Assembly (NCBI RefSeq): GCF_013394085.1
Contig: NZ_CP040910.1
Location: forward strand, 524,387-588,386
Origin: Limosilactobacillus fermentum
GTDB taxonomy: Bacteria; Bacillota; Bacilli; Lactobacillales; Lactobacillaceae
Length of the DNA: 64,000 nucleotides
Reading direction: 5' to 3'
Position 1 is the first letter of the stretch. Each line of letters begins with the position of its first letter. A program made the position numbers and the translations under genes. The notes under the pieces are model-generated. The model worked only from the letters and a program-made list of their open reading frames with translations, was not told the DNA's origin and searched no databases. Below are positions 54,773-63,612 of the stretch, in pieces.

Positions 54773-55618
54773 TTAGAATGTGAAGTGGCGGTAGTTGCCG
54801 ACCTCGACGTCGACGCGCGCCACCACGATAAAGGAGGACGGATCGGCGGTGAGGGCGAGTTGGCGGATGTGGCGGAACTGCCCGCGTGGGGTCACGATTT
54901 GAACGACGGTGGTTGGTTGGTTGGTGTAAACCCCGGTCCCCTTAATCATCGTTGCCCCGTGGGTAAAGTCTTTGAGCTGGTCGGCGATGGCTTGCGGGTT
55001 CTTCGTGTAGATCGAAACGATGACGTCTAGCTGCGAGGAGAAGAAGTGGTCCATCGTGTAGTTGGTAATCAACATCCCAATCAGGGAGTAGACGATCCGG
55101 CTGGGGCCAAAGACCAGGGCGGTGATCAAGAGGATGACCCCGTTGATGATGTTGGCAATCGAACCAACGTTACGGTGGAACTTCTTTTGCAAGTAAGTGG
55201 TGACGATGTCAATCCCCCCGGTGGTAAAGCCGCGGTTGAAGCACAGGCCGACTCCGGCCCCAATCAAGATCCCACCGACAATCGTGTTGGTTAGGGGATC
55301 GGTAACCAGTTGGTAGGAGGGGATGATCTGCAAGAAGATGATGTTAAACAGGACCGCGAGCCCCGAAAAGGTGATGTAGTGGGTCCCAAACACCCGCCAG
55401 GCAAAGATGAAGAGCGGGATGTTAAAGATCGCCACCAGAAGCGAGAGGGAGACGTTGATCCCCGCCAACTTTAAGAGGGCTTGGACCAACTGGGAAGCCC
55501 CGGTTAAGCCACTGGAATAGGAATTGGCGTGAACCAAGAACATGTTCACCCCGACGGCCGACAGGAGCCCGAAAACCAGGGCGATTGAGACACGAATAAG
55601 GTTGCGACGGACGGTCAT
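54773..55618 (-). CDS. YitT family membrane protein (DUF2179 domain)
   Basis: 281 aa. Five to six membrane helices (about 10-165) start VSIALVFGLLSAVGVNMFLVHAN, with the family's GLTGASQLVQ and GFTTGGIDIVT motifs. A cytosolic C-terminal DUF2179 domain (about 190-281; GATMIKGTGVYTNQPTTVVQIVTPRG) follows. The DUF2179 fold resembles signal-binding ACT-like domains; the transported substrate is unknown. GGAGGAT is the ribosome site. Confidence 0.92.
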   Translation of the reverse strand: MTVRRNLIRVSIALVFGLLSAVGVNMFLVHANSYSSGLTGASQLVQALLKLAGINVSLSLLVAIFNIPLFIFAWRVFGTHYITFSGLAVLFNIIFLQIIPSYQLVTDPLTNTIVGGILIGAGVGLCFNRGFTTGGIDIVTTYLQKKFHRNVGSIANIINGVILLITALVFGPSRIVYSLIGMLITNYTMDHFFSSQLDVIVSIYTKNPQAIADQLKDFTHGATMIKGTGVYTNQPTTVVQIVTPRGQFRHIRQLALTADPSSFIVVARVDVEVGNYRHFTF

Positions 55619-55684
55619 GAAAATCCTCCTTAGGTTTAGTTATTGCTTCTATTATCACGTCTGAGATTGACTTTGGCTAGGGGG

Positions 55685-55879
55685 AATCGGGAAAAGGTAT
55701 TCGATAAAGATGATACTTTTAGGATCATCATTGGAAAGAGCCATAGTGAACGATATGTTTCTAGTATTCAAAGTGATGAAGGTGAAATTCTTTTCCCTCG
55801 TGGGACTCGATTCAAAGTTGTAAAATACTACCAAGATGAGAATGGTAAAAACATAATCGATGTGGAAGAAGTTGAATGA
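55685..55879 (+). pseudogene. C-terminal fragment of phage MuF-linked ADP-ribosyltransferase
   Basis: About 64 codons: a strand-rich end piece with SSIQSDEGEILFPRGTRFKV. This looks like the ExE catalytic loop (EGE) and following strand of arginine-type ADP-ribosyltransferases attached to phage minor head proteins. The fold's N-terminal Arg strand and STS motif, and the rest of the head protein, are missing. The open frame continues upstream only into non-phage sequence by the yitT start. It overlaps the next small frame by 20 bp, as phage genes often do. Confidence 0.6.
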
Positions 55880-56072
55880 TGAAGAGATGCGACGATTGAG
55901 AGCTTTGGATCGACCAACTACTGAACAGTTACGAGAGTGGTTGAAGGATGTCCCAAAGTCAAAATTAACTCCTGAAGAACTAAAAAGACGGGAAGCTTAT
56001 AAAAAAGCCGCCCACAAAAGGTTTAGGGAGATCGAGAAACGTCGCCAAGAGAGGTCAAACAATGGGAAGTAA
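55860..56072 (+). CDS. small basic phage-type protein, unknown
   Basis: 70 aa, highly charged and helical (MRRLRALDRPTTEQLREWL ... RRQERSNNGK). The start is uncertain: ATG 55860, TTG 55872 or ATG 55887. It overlaps the fragment before and the yjcQ-type gene after (stop TAA at 56070-56072 lies inside the next frame), a packing typical of phage genomes. No family is recognised. Confidence 0.55.
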   Translation: MWKKLNDEEMRRLRALDRPTTEQLREWLKDVPKSKLTPEELKRREAYKKAAHKRFREIEKRRQERSNNGK

Positions 56073-56285
56073 CGATTTCTTCACGGTAGCCTATAAAATT
56101 CTAAGTTACCTCAAGTACTGTTATGAACATGGTGAACAACCTGATCCAGGTGTGATTAATGAGCGAACGCTGCTGATTTCCAAAGCCCAGTACGTTGAGA
56201 CATTGCGAATGTTGAGCGATCACAACTACATTGAAGGAGTTACCTTCACCCACACGAAGGAGGGAGTCTTGTATTCGTTCCAGGA

Positions 56286-57645
56286 GAGAGTGTCAAGAAT
56301 GTTGTGTAAAAAAGGAAACTTCGCCCGCATGAATTGGCGATTCTAAAACATCGAATCAAGCGTGTCGTGACAGTCCTTGAATCCCCGATGTGCTCGATTC
56401 TCAAATTTATCGTTGTACTCCATCACTTGCGTCATGATAAAGCGATCGAGGGCTCCTTCGTTTGGGAACTGCTCTTTACGTCGGACCATCTTCTTCAGGC
56501 TCTTATTGAACGACTCAATTAGGTTCGTCGAGTAGATGGTCTGACGGATCGCAGTTGGAAAACTGAAGAACGTGAATAGCTCCTCCATTTGGACTAGATT
56601 CTTGATTCGACGCTTATAACTGGACTCCCACTTAGCACTGAAAGCCGCCAATCGTTCTTGGGCGGCTTGTAGGTTCTCTGCTTGCCGAATAGCCTTAAAG
56701 TCGGTGATAATCTCCCTGCGATCGTTTTTGCGAACGTACCCTAAAAGGTTGCGCTCTGCGTGGACCCAGCACCGTTGAAACTTCGCCTGCGGGTAGTTAG
56801 CCTCAATCGCAGATTGAAGTCCAACTAAACCGTCGGCGATGAACAACTGAATATCTTTAATCCCCCGTGCGCGTAATCCCTGGAGTAGTTCAGACCAAGC
56901 GGCTCCGTTCTCGGTCGGTGCGATACTGTAGTCAAGAACTTCCTTACCGCCGTCACTTCGAATTCCGATCGCTACGTTAACGGCTTCTCGTTCAACGGTA
57001 CCACGGCGTAACGGAATGTAAGTAGCATCGAGGAACACACAGACGTACTGTGAGTACTTGAATTTGCGCTCGTGGAACTCTTCAACCAGGTGTTCCGTCC
57101 GCTTAGTGATGTTTGAAACCGTGGTTGGTGAGTAGTAGTGGCCGTACATTCTCTCAACCATATCAGCGATTTCACGAGTTGTGACGCCCTTGGAGTACAT
57201 CTTGATGACCATTTCCTCCAGTCCATCAGTCCGACGCACGTAAGGAGGGAAGAGGGCGTTTTGAAACTTGTTTAACCGGTCCCGTGGGATCGTCAGATTA
57301 ATTTCACCGTACTCAGTGTCGATCGTGCGGGTGTACGTCCCGTTCCGGTAGTTCACGTCGTCTTTTGATCGGTCGATCCGAGTATGTGGTTCGTAGCCTA
57401 GCACCGCAGTCAGTTCATTTTGAAGGAACTGATTAGCGGCCACTTCAATTTGACGACGTAAGACTTCATTCAGGGTAATATCTTTGTCTGAAGATAGCGC
57501 TGCGATAATATCTTTGTTAAACTGGTTCATGGGGAAAGCCTCCGTATTCTGATTGGTTTTTAGCGATTTCAATCATACGGGGAAGGCTTTCCCTTTTTCA
57601 ATACCCTCAAGGTATCAATTTACACAAAATATTTTACACTCCCTT
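56286..57645 (-). mobile_element. IS256-family insertion sequence
   Basis: About 1.36 kb bounded by imperfect inverted repeats of about 24 bp (GAGAGTGTCAAG... at the left; the right end, inverted, has GGGAGTGTAAAA...). It is flanked by the 8-bp direct repeat TTCCAGGA (56278-56285, 57646-57653), the duplication size usual for IS256. It carries one intact transposase gene. The right inverted repeat starts about 2 bp inside the duplication edge, so the exact terminus is slightly uncertain. Confidence 0.9.
56343..57530 (-). CDS. IS256-family (mutator-type) transposase
   Basis: 395-aa DDE transposase. The N-terminal region includes NYRNGTYTRTI and EINLTIPRDR. Acidic catalytic residues lie in CVFLDATYI, LFIADGLVGL and the C-terminal TNLIESFNKSLKK, with the C/H box (FQRCWVHAERNLL) typical of the mutator family. 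The ATG at 57530 (MNQFNKDI) follows GGGGAAAG-like sequence; the longer frame is not needed. The frame is complete, so the element may be active. Confidence 0.93.
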   Translation of the reverse strand: MNQFNKDIIAALSSDKDITLNEVLRRQIEVAANQFLQNELTAVLGYEPHTRIDRSKDDVNYRNGTYTRTIDTEYGEINLTIPRDRLNKFQNALFPPYVRRTDGLEEMVIKMYSKGVTTREIADMVERMYGHYYSPTTVSNITKRTEHLVEEFHERKFKYSQYVCVFLDATYIPLRRGTVEREAVNVAIGIRSDGGKEVLDYSIAPTENGAAWSELLQGLRARGIKDIQLFIADGLVGLQSAIEANYPQAKFQRCWVHAERNLLGYVRKNDRREIITDFKAIRQAENLQAAQERLAAFSAKWESSYKRRIKNLVQMEELFTFFSFPTAIRQTIYSTNLIESFNKSLKKMVRRKEQFPNEGALDRFIMTQVMEYNDKFENRAHRGFKDCHDTLDSMF

Positions 57646-57750
57646 TTCCAGGACGCAAGAATCACTATCGAAGGCTTGGAATACCTGGCCGAGAACTCAA
57701 TGATGCAGAAAGCTTTTAGAATCTTTAAGTCGTTTAAAGAATGGCTATAA

Positions 57751-57777
57751 ACGGTTACCAGATGGTAGCCGTTTTTT
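57751..57777 (+). terminator. intrinsic terminator in the prophage remnant
   Basis: ACGGTTACC-AGAT-GGTAGCCGT followed by T7, directly after the broken yjcQ gene. Confidence 0.92.
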
Positions 57778-57862
57778 TATGTCCGTTTCCGTGCAGTTGT
57801 GGACGTTAAATAAAACCCGAGACAGGCTCCCAAGCCGTTAAATGCGAGTAGGAGGTTTCAAC

Positions 57863-57931
57863 ATGCCACAAGATGTTAACGAGCAACCAAAGAACGTTGC
57901 GGAAAATATCGATGTCGAATCACAGGAATAA
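57863..57931 (+). pseudogene. 22-aa frame, probable start of a truncated phage scaffold gene
   Basis: ATG with a strong GTAGGAGG site, encoding MPQDVNEQPKNVAENIDVES-QE, acidic and Glu/Asn/Val-rich like the N-terminus of phage scaffolding (DUF4355-type) proteins. In the same frame after the stop, VPKKDAPNVLPKQK continues before the rpsD terminator. It appears to be a decapitated gene left by the deletion that ended the prophage. Confidence 0.45.
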
Positions 57932-57968
57932 GTACCGAAGAAGGACGCTCCTAATGTTTTACCAAAAC

Positions 57969-58002
57969 AAAAAGCCGGCCCCGTAACGGAGTCGGCTTTT
58001 TT
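57969..58002. terminator. rpsD terminator
   Basis: AAAAAGCCGGC and GTCGGCTTTTTT pair around CCCGTAACGGA; usable in both directions. Confidence 0.9.
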
Positions 58003-58017
58003 AACAAGTAACCGAGA

Positions 58018-58623
58018 TTACTTGTTGTAGAATTCAACGATCAGGGCTTCGTCGATGTCGGCGTTCATGTCTTCACGTTGCGGAAGACGGGTCAGCTTAC
58101 CTTCGAGCTTGTCAGCGTCGAATTCAACGTAAGCCGGGCGAGCAACAACGGCTTCAACAGCACCCTTGATAACGTCCAGGTTCTTGGACTTTTCACGAAC
58201 GGCGATGACTTGACCAACCTTAACTTCGTAGGAAGGAATGTCAACGCGCTTGCCGTCAACAGTGATGTGACCGTGGTTAACCAGTTGGCGTGCTTGACGA
58301 CGCGTGGTAGCTAAACCAAGACGGTAAACCATGTTGTCCAGACGACGTTCAAGCAGAACCATGAAGTTAGTACCGTGAGTACCTTCCTTGATCTTGCCGG
58401 CGCGAACGAACAGGTTAGAGAATTGCCGTTCGGTCATCCCGTACATGAAACGAAGCTTTTGCTTTTCGCGAAGTTGGGTCCCGTATTCGGAAAGCTTACC
58501 GCGACGGTCGTTCCCGTGGTCACCAGGAGCGTACGGACGACGAGCAAGTTCCTTACCAGTACCAGAAAGTGAAACGCCCAGGCGCCGGGAAAGACGCCAG
58601 CTTGGGCCAGTGTAACGTGACAT
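58018..58623 (-). CDS. rpsD: 30S ribosomal protein S4
   Basis: 201-aa primary 16S rRNA-binding protein of the small subunit, also an mRNA-binding autoregulator in Firmicutes. It lacks the N-terminal Cys zinc motif. [24 protein letters not shown] opens it and the S4 RNA-binding domain has [27 protein letters not shown] (about 90-150). ATG 58623 follows GGAGG spaced 9 bases away; the longer frame runs into the leader. It is monocistronic with a structured leader. Confidence 0.97.
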   Translation of the reverse strand: MSRYTGPSWRLSRRLGVSLSGTGKELARRPYAPGDHGNDRRGKLSEYGTQLREKQKLRFMYGMTERQFSNLFVRAGKIKEGTHGTNFMVLLERRLDNMVYRLGLATTRRQARQLVNHGHITVDGKRVDIPSYEVKVGQVIAVREKSKNLDVIKGAVEAVVARPAYVEFDADKLEGKLTRLPQREDMNADIDEALIVEFYNK

Positions 58624-58793
58624 AATTGAATTCCTCCAAATAATTTGTATTGGAGTAAAATAATCCGATGGTGAAGCTGACATTCGTGCAGGCCAATTGG
58701 ATCGTTCACCCTCGCAGCTGGGTTACTAGAAACACCAACTTGGCATTGGTCTGTTGACGAGCTTGCCTCTTCATTGCTGCATTATTTTACACG
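58624..58793 (-). promoter_or_regulatory. rpsD 5' leader with a sequestered ribosome site
   Basis: About 170-nt untranslated leader. Just before the gene, on the minus strand, CTCCAA (58655-58650) can pair with TTGGAG (58639-58634), which includes most of the Shine-Dalgarno GGAGG, around a 10-nt loop. Upstream there are further stems (GCCAAGTTGGTG and GTCAGCTTCACC regions). This fits a leader for S4 autoregulation, which is inferred. Confidence 0.5.
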
Positions 58794-58799
58794 TCCACT

Positions 58800-58829
58800 A
58801 TCATACAACGCTTAAATCGACCGGGTCAA
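58800..58829 (-). promoter_or_regulatory. rpsD promoter
   Basis: On the minus strand TTGACC (58829-58824), 18 bp, TATGAT (58805-58800). This places the start about 170 nt upstream of the gene. Confidence 0.7.
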
Positions 58830-58952
58830 GCAATTCTTTGAAGGAAAACGGTTAGAAATCCGGGAGTTCAATTGCTTGTCTGGGGATAAGTAGGGTAAGA
58901 TTATGTTATAATCAAAAGTTAATTAAGACTTAAAAGTATAGGTGGGATTCGG

Positions 58953-60662
58953 ATGTTACAAGTGTTAATTGGGATCATTGCGATTGCCGTGATCGTTGTC
59001 ATCATTTTTTACGTGTGCCAACGACGGGCGATGCGGGTCATTACAGACTTACGGGCCCGGCTGGTGGCCCTGGAAGAAGCCCGGTTAGCACGCCGGTTGG
59101 ATGACGCCAGCCTCGCTGACTTAATGGGGGAATCGTTGAAGGTGTTCACCGCCTTGCAAGATGACTACTTAAAAAAGGTGGCCCCGGCCGTTGACGACGC
59201 TAACGAACAATTAGAAGAGGTTAGCAAGAACCTAAACGGGCTCAACGTCTTCACCGTGACGGGACAGTTGAACCAGGTTCGGGAGTTAGTCGAAGAGGCC
59301 GAACGGCAGCAAAAGCGGGTCGTTGACCGGCTCCAAAAGGCGGACCAAAAAGAAGAAGAGCAAAAAAAGGCGACCGCCACGATGGGCGAGCAACTAGGCG
59401 ACTTCCAAAAGAAACTGGATGACACCGCCTACCAGTACGGGGATGCCATTCGGCCCTTGCGTTCCCAGTTAGCCGATCTGCAAGAGCAGTTTACCCGCTT
59501 TAACGAGATCGCCGCCAAGGGTGATCACGAAGCGGCGGCCGAAATTTTAACCGACTTAAAGGAAAAAGAGGCCCACTTTACCAAGCTGGCTGAGGAGATT
59601 CCAGAACTTTATAAGCCACTATTTACCACCTTCCCGGACCAAATTAGCGAGCTGCGTGAGGGCTACCGCAAGCTAGTGGCTAACCACTACCGCTTCCCGG
59701 TCAATAATTTGGATGACCAAATTGAAGGCTTAGAGGCGCAACGGCAGACCGCCCTGGATCACATTGCCGCCCTTTCGCTAGCCCCGGTCCGGGTGGCCAA
59801 CAAGAGTTTGGAAGAAAAAATCGATCACCTATACGATGTGATGCAGAACGAAATGGATGCCCGGCCCCAGGTTGAAAAATTGGTCGGGGTGGTTGGCGAT
59901 CACCTAGATCACGCTCGCCAGCAAAACCGGGAGTTGATGGCCGAATTAGACCGACTGTCCGAAAGCTACACCCTTAATCACGACGAGGTTGCCCACACCC
60001 GCGAGCTAGAAGAACAACTTAAGCAGATCCAAAAGGAATACGAAAAGGATCAGGTAGCCGTTAACGCCCAAGCGGCCGTCGCCAGTCAAGTCCTAGAACG
60101 CTTCATGGAAGACGAAAAGGTCTTAACGGCGATCGAAACCCAGCAAAAGGAAATCAATGATGGGGTGGCCTACCTCAGCGAAGACGAGCAGCGGGCCCGC
60201 AAGGCCTTGCAACGCTTCGTTACCACGGTCCGGGCAACCAAGCGCCACGTTGAGACCCTCAACTTGCCGGGGCTGCCGCAAGATTACCTGGACTTTTTCT
60301 TCCTGGTCTCCGATGAAATTAGCCACTTGGCCAAGGACATGAACCAGCAACGGATCGACATGGAGGCCATCACTAAGGAACTCTTAAAGGTTCAAGGCGA
60401 CGTTAGCGAATTAATCGACCGAACCAACAAGGTGCGTGACTCGGCGGAACTGACCGCCCGCTTAATGCAATACGGGCTCCGCTTTGTCGATGACAACCAA
60501 GAGATTGACGCCGCCATTACCGAGGCGCAAAAACTCTACGACTGCTACGAATACGAGCAGAGTTTGGAAACGATCGGGGCGGCCCTCGAGAAGGCAGAAC
60601 CGGGTTCCTTCAAGCGTTTGGAAGACAACTACTACGATGAATTAGATGAAGAAGAGTCATAG
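58953..60662 (+). CDS. ezrA: septation ring formation regulator EzrA
   Basis: 569-aa membrane protein that limits FtsZ ring formation and links it to wall enzymes. One N-terminal helix (about 2-24) anchors it outside-in; the rest is nearly all coiled-coil, with spectrin-like repeats (QLNQVRELVEEAERQQKRV, LEEQLKQIQKEYEKDQ). The family's QNR-type patch is present near the C-terminus (DLSEL...RLMQYGLRFVDDN). It precedes nifS-thiI, the usual order in lactobacilli. A -10 TATAAT lies at 58907-58912. Confidence 0.93.
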   Translation: MLQVLIGIIAIAVIVVIIFYVCQRRAMRVITDLRARLVALEEARLARRLDDASLADLMGESLKVFTALQDDYLKKVAPAVDDANEQLEEVSKNLNGLNVFTVTGQLNQVRELVEEAERQQKRVVDRLQKADQKEEEQKKATATMGEQLGDFQKKLDDTAYQYGDAIRPLRSQLADLQEQFTRFNEIAAKGDHEAAAEILTDLKEKEAHFTKLAEEIPELYKPLFTTFPDQISELREGYRKLVANHYRFPVNNLDDQIEGLEAQRQTALDHIAALSLAPVRVANKSLEEKIDHLYDVMQNEMDARPQVEKLVGVVGDHLDHARQQNRELMAELDRLSESYTLNHDEVAHTRELEEQLKQIQKEYEKDQVAVNAQAAVASQVLERFMEDEKVLTAIETQQKEINDGVAYLSEDEQRARKALQRFVTTVRATKRHVETLNLPGLPQDYLDFFFLVSDEISHLAKDMNQQRIDMEAITKELLKVQGDVSELIDRTNKVRDSAELTARLMQYGLRFVDDNQEIDAAITEAQKLYDCYEYEQSLETIGAALEKAEPGSFKRLEDNYYDELDEEES

Positions 60663-60667
60663 ATAAC

Positions 60668-60699
60668 AAAAGGGGTGCGACGCTGGTCGCGCCCCTTTT
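60668..60699 (+). terminator. ezrA terminator
   Basis: AAAAGGGGTGCGAC pairs with GTCGCGCCCCTTTT around GCTG. Confidence 0.85.
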
Positions 60700-60842
60700 G
60701 CTATCCAAGCCCCTAGTGATCTGTTATAATTGATCGGTATTTGGAGTCGAACAGGCCATTGGTGACGCACGCAATCACTTTATCCACACTAATGGCATAT
60801 CTTGCGTTGGTATCCAGCGCGTGTGAAAAGAGGGAACACACA

Positions 60843-61991
60843 ATGATTTATTTTGATAATAGTGCCACCGCACAGGCACGCCCAGAGGTCCTTGCGACCT
60901 ACAAACAGGTTTCCGAGAAGATTTGGGGGAATCCCAGTTCTTTACACAAGCTCGGCGAAACGGCTTGGAACCTGCTAGAACAAACCCGGACCCAGATCGC
61001 CAATACCTTTGGCGTTCAACCCGGTGAAATCCTGTTTACTTCCGGCGGCTCGGAGGGGGACAACTGGGTCATTAAGGGAACGGCGCTTGCAAAGCAAAAG
61101 TTTGGCAAGCACATCATCACCTCATCGGTGGAACACGCCGCCGTTCGTAACGCGATGCAAAGCCTTGAAAAGTTGGGCTTTGAAGTCACCTACCTGCCGG
61201 TTGACAAGGAGGGACGGGTGAACCCCGCAGACGTGAAGGCCGCCCTGCGTAAGGATACGATCTTAGTTTCGATCATGGCCGTCAACAATGAGGTCGGCAC
61301 CATCCAACCAATTAAAGAAATCGGTGCAATCTTAAAGGACTACCCGACCGTCCACTTCATGGTCGACGCCGTTCAGGCCATTGGTAAGGGTTTAGACGAC
61401 CTGGTCTTTTCCGAACGGGTCGACTTTGCCACCTTCTCTGGTCACAAGTTCCACGCCCCCCGCGGAACTGGCTTTATTTACAAGCGGGCCGGCCGTAAGT
61501 TAGCCCCACTGATCGATGGCGGTGGGCAAGAACGCGGATTGCGCGGGGGAACCGAAAACACCCCGGGTAACGCCGCCATGGCCCGGGCAATTCGTTTAAT
61601 GAAGGAACAAGAAACCACGGATGTCGCTAACGAACAGGCGGTCCGCAAGGCCATTTACGATCACATCAGCCAGTTTGACCACGTGGAAGTCTTCTCCGGC
61701 TTAGGCGCCGGCTTTGCCCCTCACGTGTTGACCTTTGCCATCGTCGGGGTGCGGGGCGAAACGATCGTCCACGCCTTTGAAGAACACGACATTTACATTT
61801 CAACCACCAGCGCATGCTCATCAAAGAAGCACTCGGAGGCCTCTACTTTGGCCGCTATGAAGGTGCCGGATAACGTTGCCACCTCGGCCGTGCGGGTTAG
61901 TTTGGGGGACCAAAACACCCTCGCCGATGCCGAAGAATTTAACCGGGTTTTTGATCAGCTTTACGCCGGGTTTAAAAAGATTATTGATTAA
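60843..61991 (+). CDS. cysteine desulfurase (NifS/IscS-like)
   Basis: 382-aa PLP enzyme that removes sulfur from cysteine for tRNA thiolation. PLP Lys in FSGHKFHAPRGTGF (about residue 203), persulfide Cys in TTSACSSKKHSEAS (about 325), and the N-terminal IYFDNSATAQARPEVL. It lies 12 bp before thiI, so it is the sulfur donor for 4-thiouridine (NifZ-like role) rather than for Fe-S clusters. ATG 60843 is chosen over the longer frame. TATAAT at 60725-60730 may be its -10; about 110 nt of leader then precede the gene. Confidence 0.93.
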   Translation: MIYFDNSATAQARPEVLATYKQVSEKIWGNPSSLHKLGETAWNLLEQTRTQIANTFGVQPGEILFTSGGSEGDNWVIKGTALAKQKFGKHIITSSVEHAAVRNAMQSLEKLGFEVTYLPVDKEGRVNPADVKAALRKDTILVSIMAVNNEVGTIQPIKEIGAILKDYPTVHFMVDAVQAIGKGLDDLVFSERVDFATFSGHKFHAPRGTGFIYKRAGRKLAPLIDGGGQERGLRGGTENTPGNAAMARAIRLMKEQETTDVANEQAVRKAIYDHISQFDHVEVFSGLGAGFAPHVLTFAIVGVRGETIVHAFEEHDIYISTTSACSSKKHSEASTLAAMKVPDNVATSAVRVSLGDQNTLADAEEFNRVFDQLYAGFKKIID

Positions 61992-62003
61992 GGAGAACCG
62001 TTC

Positions 62004-63224
62004 ATGAAGTACGATGAAATTATGGTCCGCTACGGTGAATTGTCCACCAAGGGCCACAACAAGAAGTCATTCATTGACCGCTTGGGTTCCAACGTTAGAA
62101 AGGCGCTCCACCAATACGACCAGGTCAAGATTCACCCGAACCAGGACCGGTTGCACGTGGAGTTAAATGGGACCGACGCCGAACCAGTCATGGAGCGGCT
62201 CAAGCAGGTCTTTGGGATCCAAAACTTTTCCCCATCCTTGCGGGTGGAAAAGGACTTTGATTCCGTGGTCGAAGCGGCCGTAGCGATATTTAAGGAACAG
62301 GTCCAGGGGCCGACCACCTTCAAGGTGGAAACCAAGCGGGCCGACCACAAATTCCCGATGGGGACCTTTGAAATGAATAAGCAACTGGGGGGCGCCCTTT
62401 TGAAGGCATTCCCAACCGACTTATCCGTGGACGTTCACCACCCGGACATCACGCTGCGGGTCGAAATCCGCTTAAACGGGATTTACCTGACCAGCGCCAA
62501 AATTTTAGGGGCCGGTGGTCTGCCGGTCGGCACCGCCGGGAAGGGAATGATGATGCTGTCGGGGGGGATCGACTCCCCGGTGGCCGCCTACCTAGCGCTG
62601 AAGCGGGGCGTTTCCTTAGAAATGGTCCACTTCTACTCCCCGCCGTACACCTCCGAACAAGCCCTGGCCAAGGCCAAGGAATTGACCGGGAAGTTGGCTA
62701 AGTACTCCGGCTCGATCAAGTTCATTCAGGTGCCGTTTACCGAGATCCAAGAAACGGTCAAGGAAAAGGTACCGGAGGGCTACTTGATGACCGTGCAACG
62801 CCGCTTGATGTTGCGCTTGGCCTGTGCCCTAGCCCAAAAGCGGGCGGGCTTAGCTGTCTTTAATGGTGAGTCCCTGGGGCAAGTGGCTTCCCAGACGATG
62901 GAATCAATGTTGGCGATCGAAGACGTTACCACGATGCCAGTGCTGCGTCCGGTGCTGTCCTACGACAAAAACGAGATCATCAAGATCGCCGAAGACATCG
63001 ACACCTACGACCTGTCGATCTTGCCTTACGAAGACTGCTGCACCGTCTTCACGCCGCCTTCGCCAAAGACCAAGCCAAACCTGAAGCGGGCCCGCTCATA
63101 CGAGGCGCGCCTAGACGTGGAAGGCTTGATGCAACGGGCCTTGGACGGAATTGAGATCACCGAAATTCACGCCGGCGACGAATTCTTGAACCAAAACCAA
63201 GACGTCTTCGCGGAATTACTATAA
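62004..63224 (+). CDS. thiI: tRNA 4-thiouridine synthetase ThiI
   Basis: 406-aa enzyme that adenylates and thiolates U8 of tRNA. A ferredoxin-like and THUMP RNA-binding region (about 1-165; [18 protein letters not shown]) precedes the PP-loop ATPase with [17 protein letters not shown] (about 185). The C-terminal rhodanese domain of E. coli ThiI is absent, as in other Gram-positives, so the persulfide must come directly from the adjacent cysteine desulfurase. GGAGAA precedes the ATG. Confidence 0.95.
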   Translation: MKYDEIMVRYGELSTKGHNKKSFIDRLGSNVRKALHQYDQVKIHPNQDRLHVELNGTDAEPVMERLKQVFGIQNFSPSLRVEKDFDSVVEAAVAIFKEQVQGPTTFKVETKRADHKFPMGTFEMNKQLGGALLKAFPTDLSVDVHHPDITLRVEIRLNGIYLTSAKILGAGGLPVGTAGKGMMMLSGGIDSPVAAYLALKRGVSLEMVHFYSPPYTSEQALAKAKELTGKLAKYSGSIKFIQVPFTEIQETVKEKVPEGYLMTVQRRLMLRLACALAQKRAGLAVFNGESLGQVASQTMESMLAIEDVTTMPVLRPVLSYDKNEIIKIAEDIDTYDLSILPYEDCCTVFTPPSPKTKPNLKRARSYEARLDVEGLMQRALDGIEITEIHAGDEFLNQNQDVFAELL

Positions 63225-63233
63225 TTGTTAGTC

Positions 63234-63277
63234 AAGGGGCTAGGGAACCAGTTACGGTTTCCTGGCTTCTTTTTTTG
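63234..63277 (+). terminator. nifS-thiI terminator
   Basis: AGGGGCTAGGGAA with TTTCCTGGCTTCT (several G-T pairs), followed by T7. Confidence 0.8.
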
Positions 63278-63295
63278 TTGCTTGCTACCTTTGGG

Positions 63296-63479
63296 GACAG
63301 GACAAATCTACAAATTTACGCAAACTGGAAGTGCGATCCAACCTTCTCGACGGGCCGTATGGCTAAGCTAGGGCAAATGGTTGTCGCCCTCGGCGCCGTT
63401 CTTCGCCCGTACTTAGATACTAGGCCCGTGGTTGGGTCGCACTCCTTTTTATTGCACAAATCCAAATATTTGTCCTGTC
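63296..63479 (-). repeat. long palindromic intergenic repeat with extra outer arms (copy D)
   Basis: The 112-bp core (63331-63442) reads on the minus strand almost as copy A1: GTGCG then CCCAACCACGGGCCTAGTA are shared, and 41 of 45 bases match over the left arm. Outside it, GACAGGACAAAT (63296 on) recurs inverted at 63479, with TTTACGCAA / TTTGTGCAA further in. This gives a 184-bp nested palindrome. The 25-bp box is missing. It lies between the thiI terminator and the next promoter. Confidence 0.82.
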
Positions 63480-63564
63480 TCACTTTCGGCTTTGCGCTAC
63501 TCAGTTTTCCCAATTGACCATTGAAACTAACCTAATTTCGACTTTCTTTTACACCAAGGTGGAG

Positions 63565-63590
63565 TATAATCGCTAATGTAATCGGTTACA
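63565..63590 (+). promoter_or_regulatory. gntP-type gene promoter with a perfect cre site
   Basis: TATAAT (63565-63570) with a poor -35. TGTAATCGGTTACA (63577-63590) fits every position of the CcpA consensus TGWAANCGNTNWCA and lies just after the start of transcription, where it should block elongation or initiation when glucose is present. Confidence 0.75.
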
Positions 63591-63612
63591 CAGAACCTAA
63601 AGGAGGTTGACG

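Larger units (their letters stand above)
56062..57750 (+). pseudogene. YjcQ-family phage gene interrupted by an IS256-family element
   Basis: The first part (56062-56285) encodes a winged-helix-like MGSNDFFTVAYKILSYLKYCY ... GVLYSF; the rest (57654-57750) encodes ITIEGLEYLAENSMM ... FKEWL. Removing the insertion and one copy of the 8-bp duplication TTCCAGGA restores a single 106-codon frame reading through SFQDARITIEG with no frame error. AGAGAGGT precedes the ATG. YjcQ proteins are small phage-borne proteins of unknown function. The gene is now broken and ends at a terminator just after its stop. Confidence 0.85.
55665..57931 (+). other. prophage remnant (head-gene region) with IS insertion
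   Basis: A lower-GC stretch holding, in order, the C-terminal end of an ADP-ribosyltransferase-type phage head protein, a small basic frame, a YjcQ-family gene split by an IS256-family element, a terminator and a 22-aa frame with a strong ribosome site resembling the start of a phage scaffold protein. The order matches the portal/MuF to scaffold interval of Lactobacillus phages. Both ends are cut. No integrase, terminase or capsid gene remains. Confidence 0.65.
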
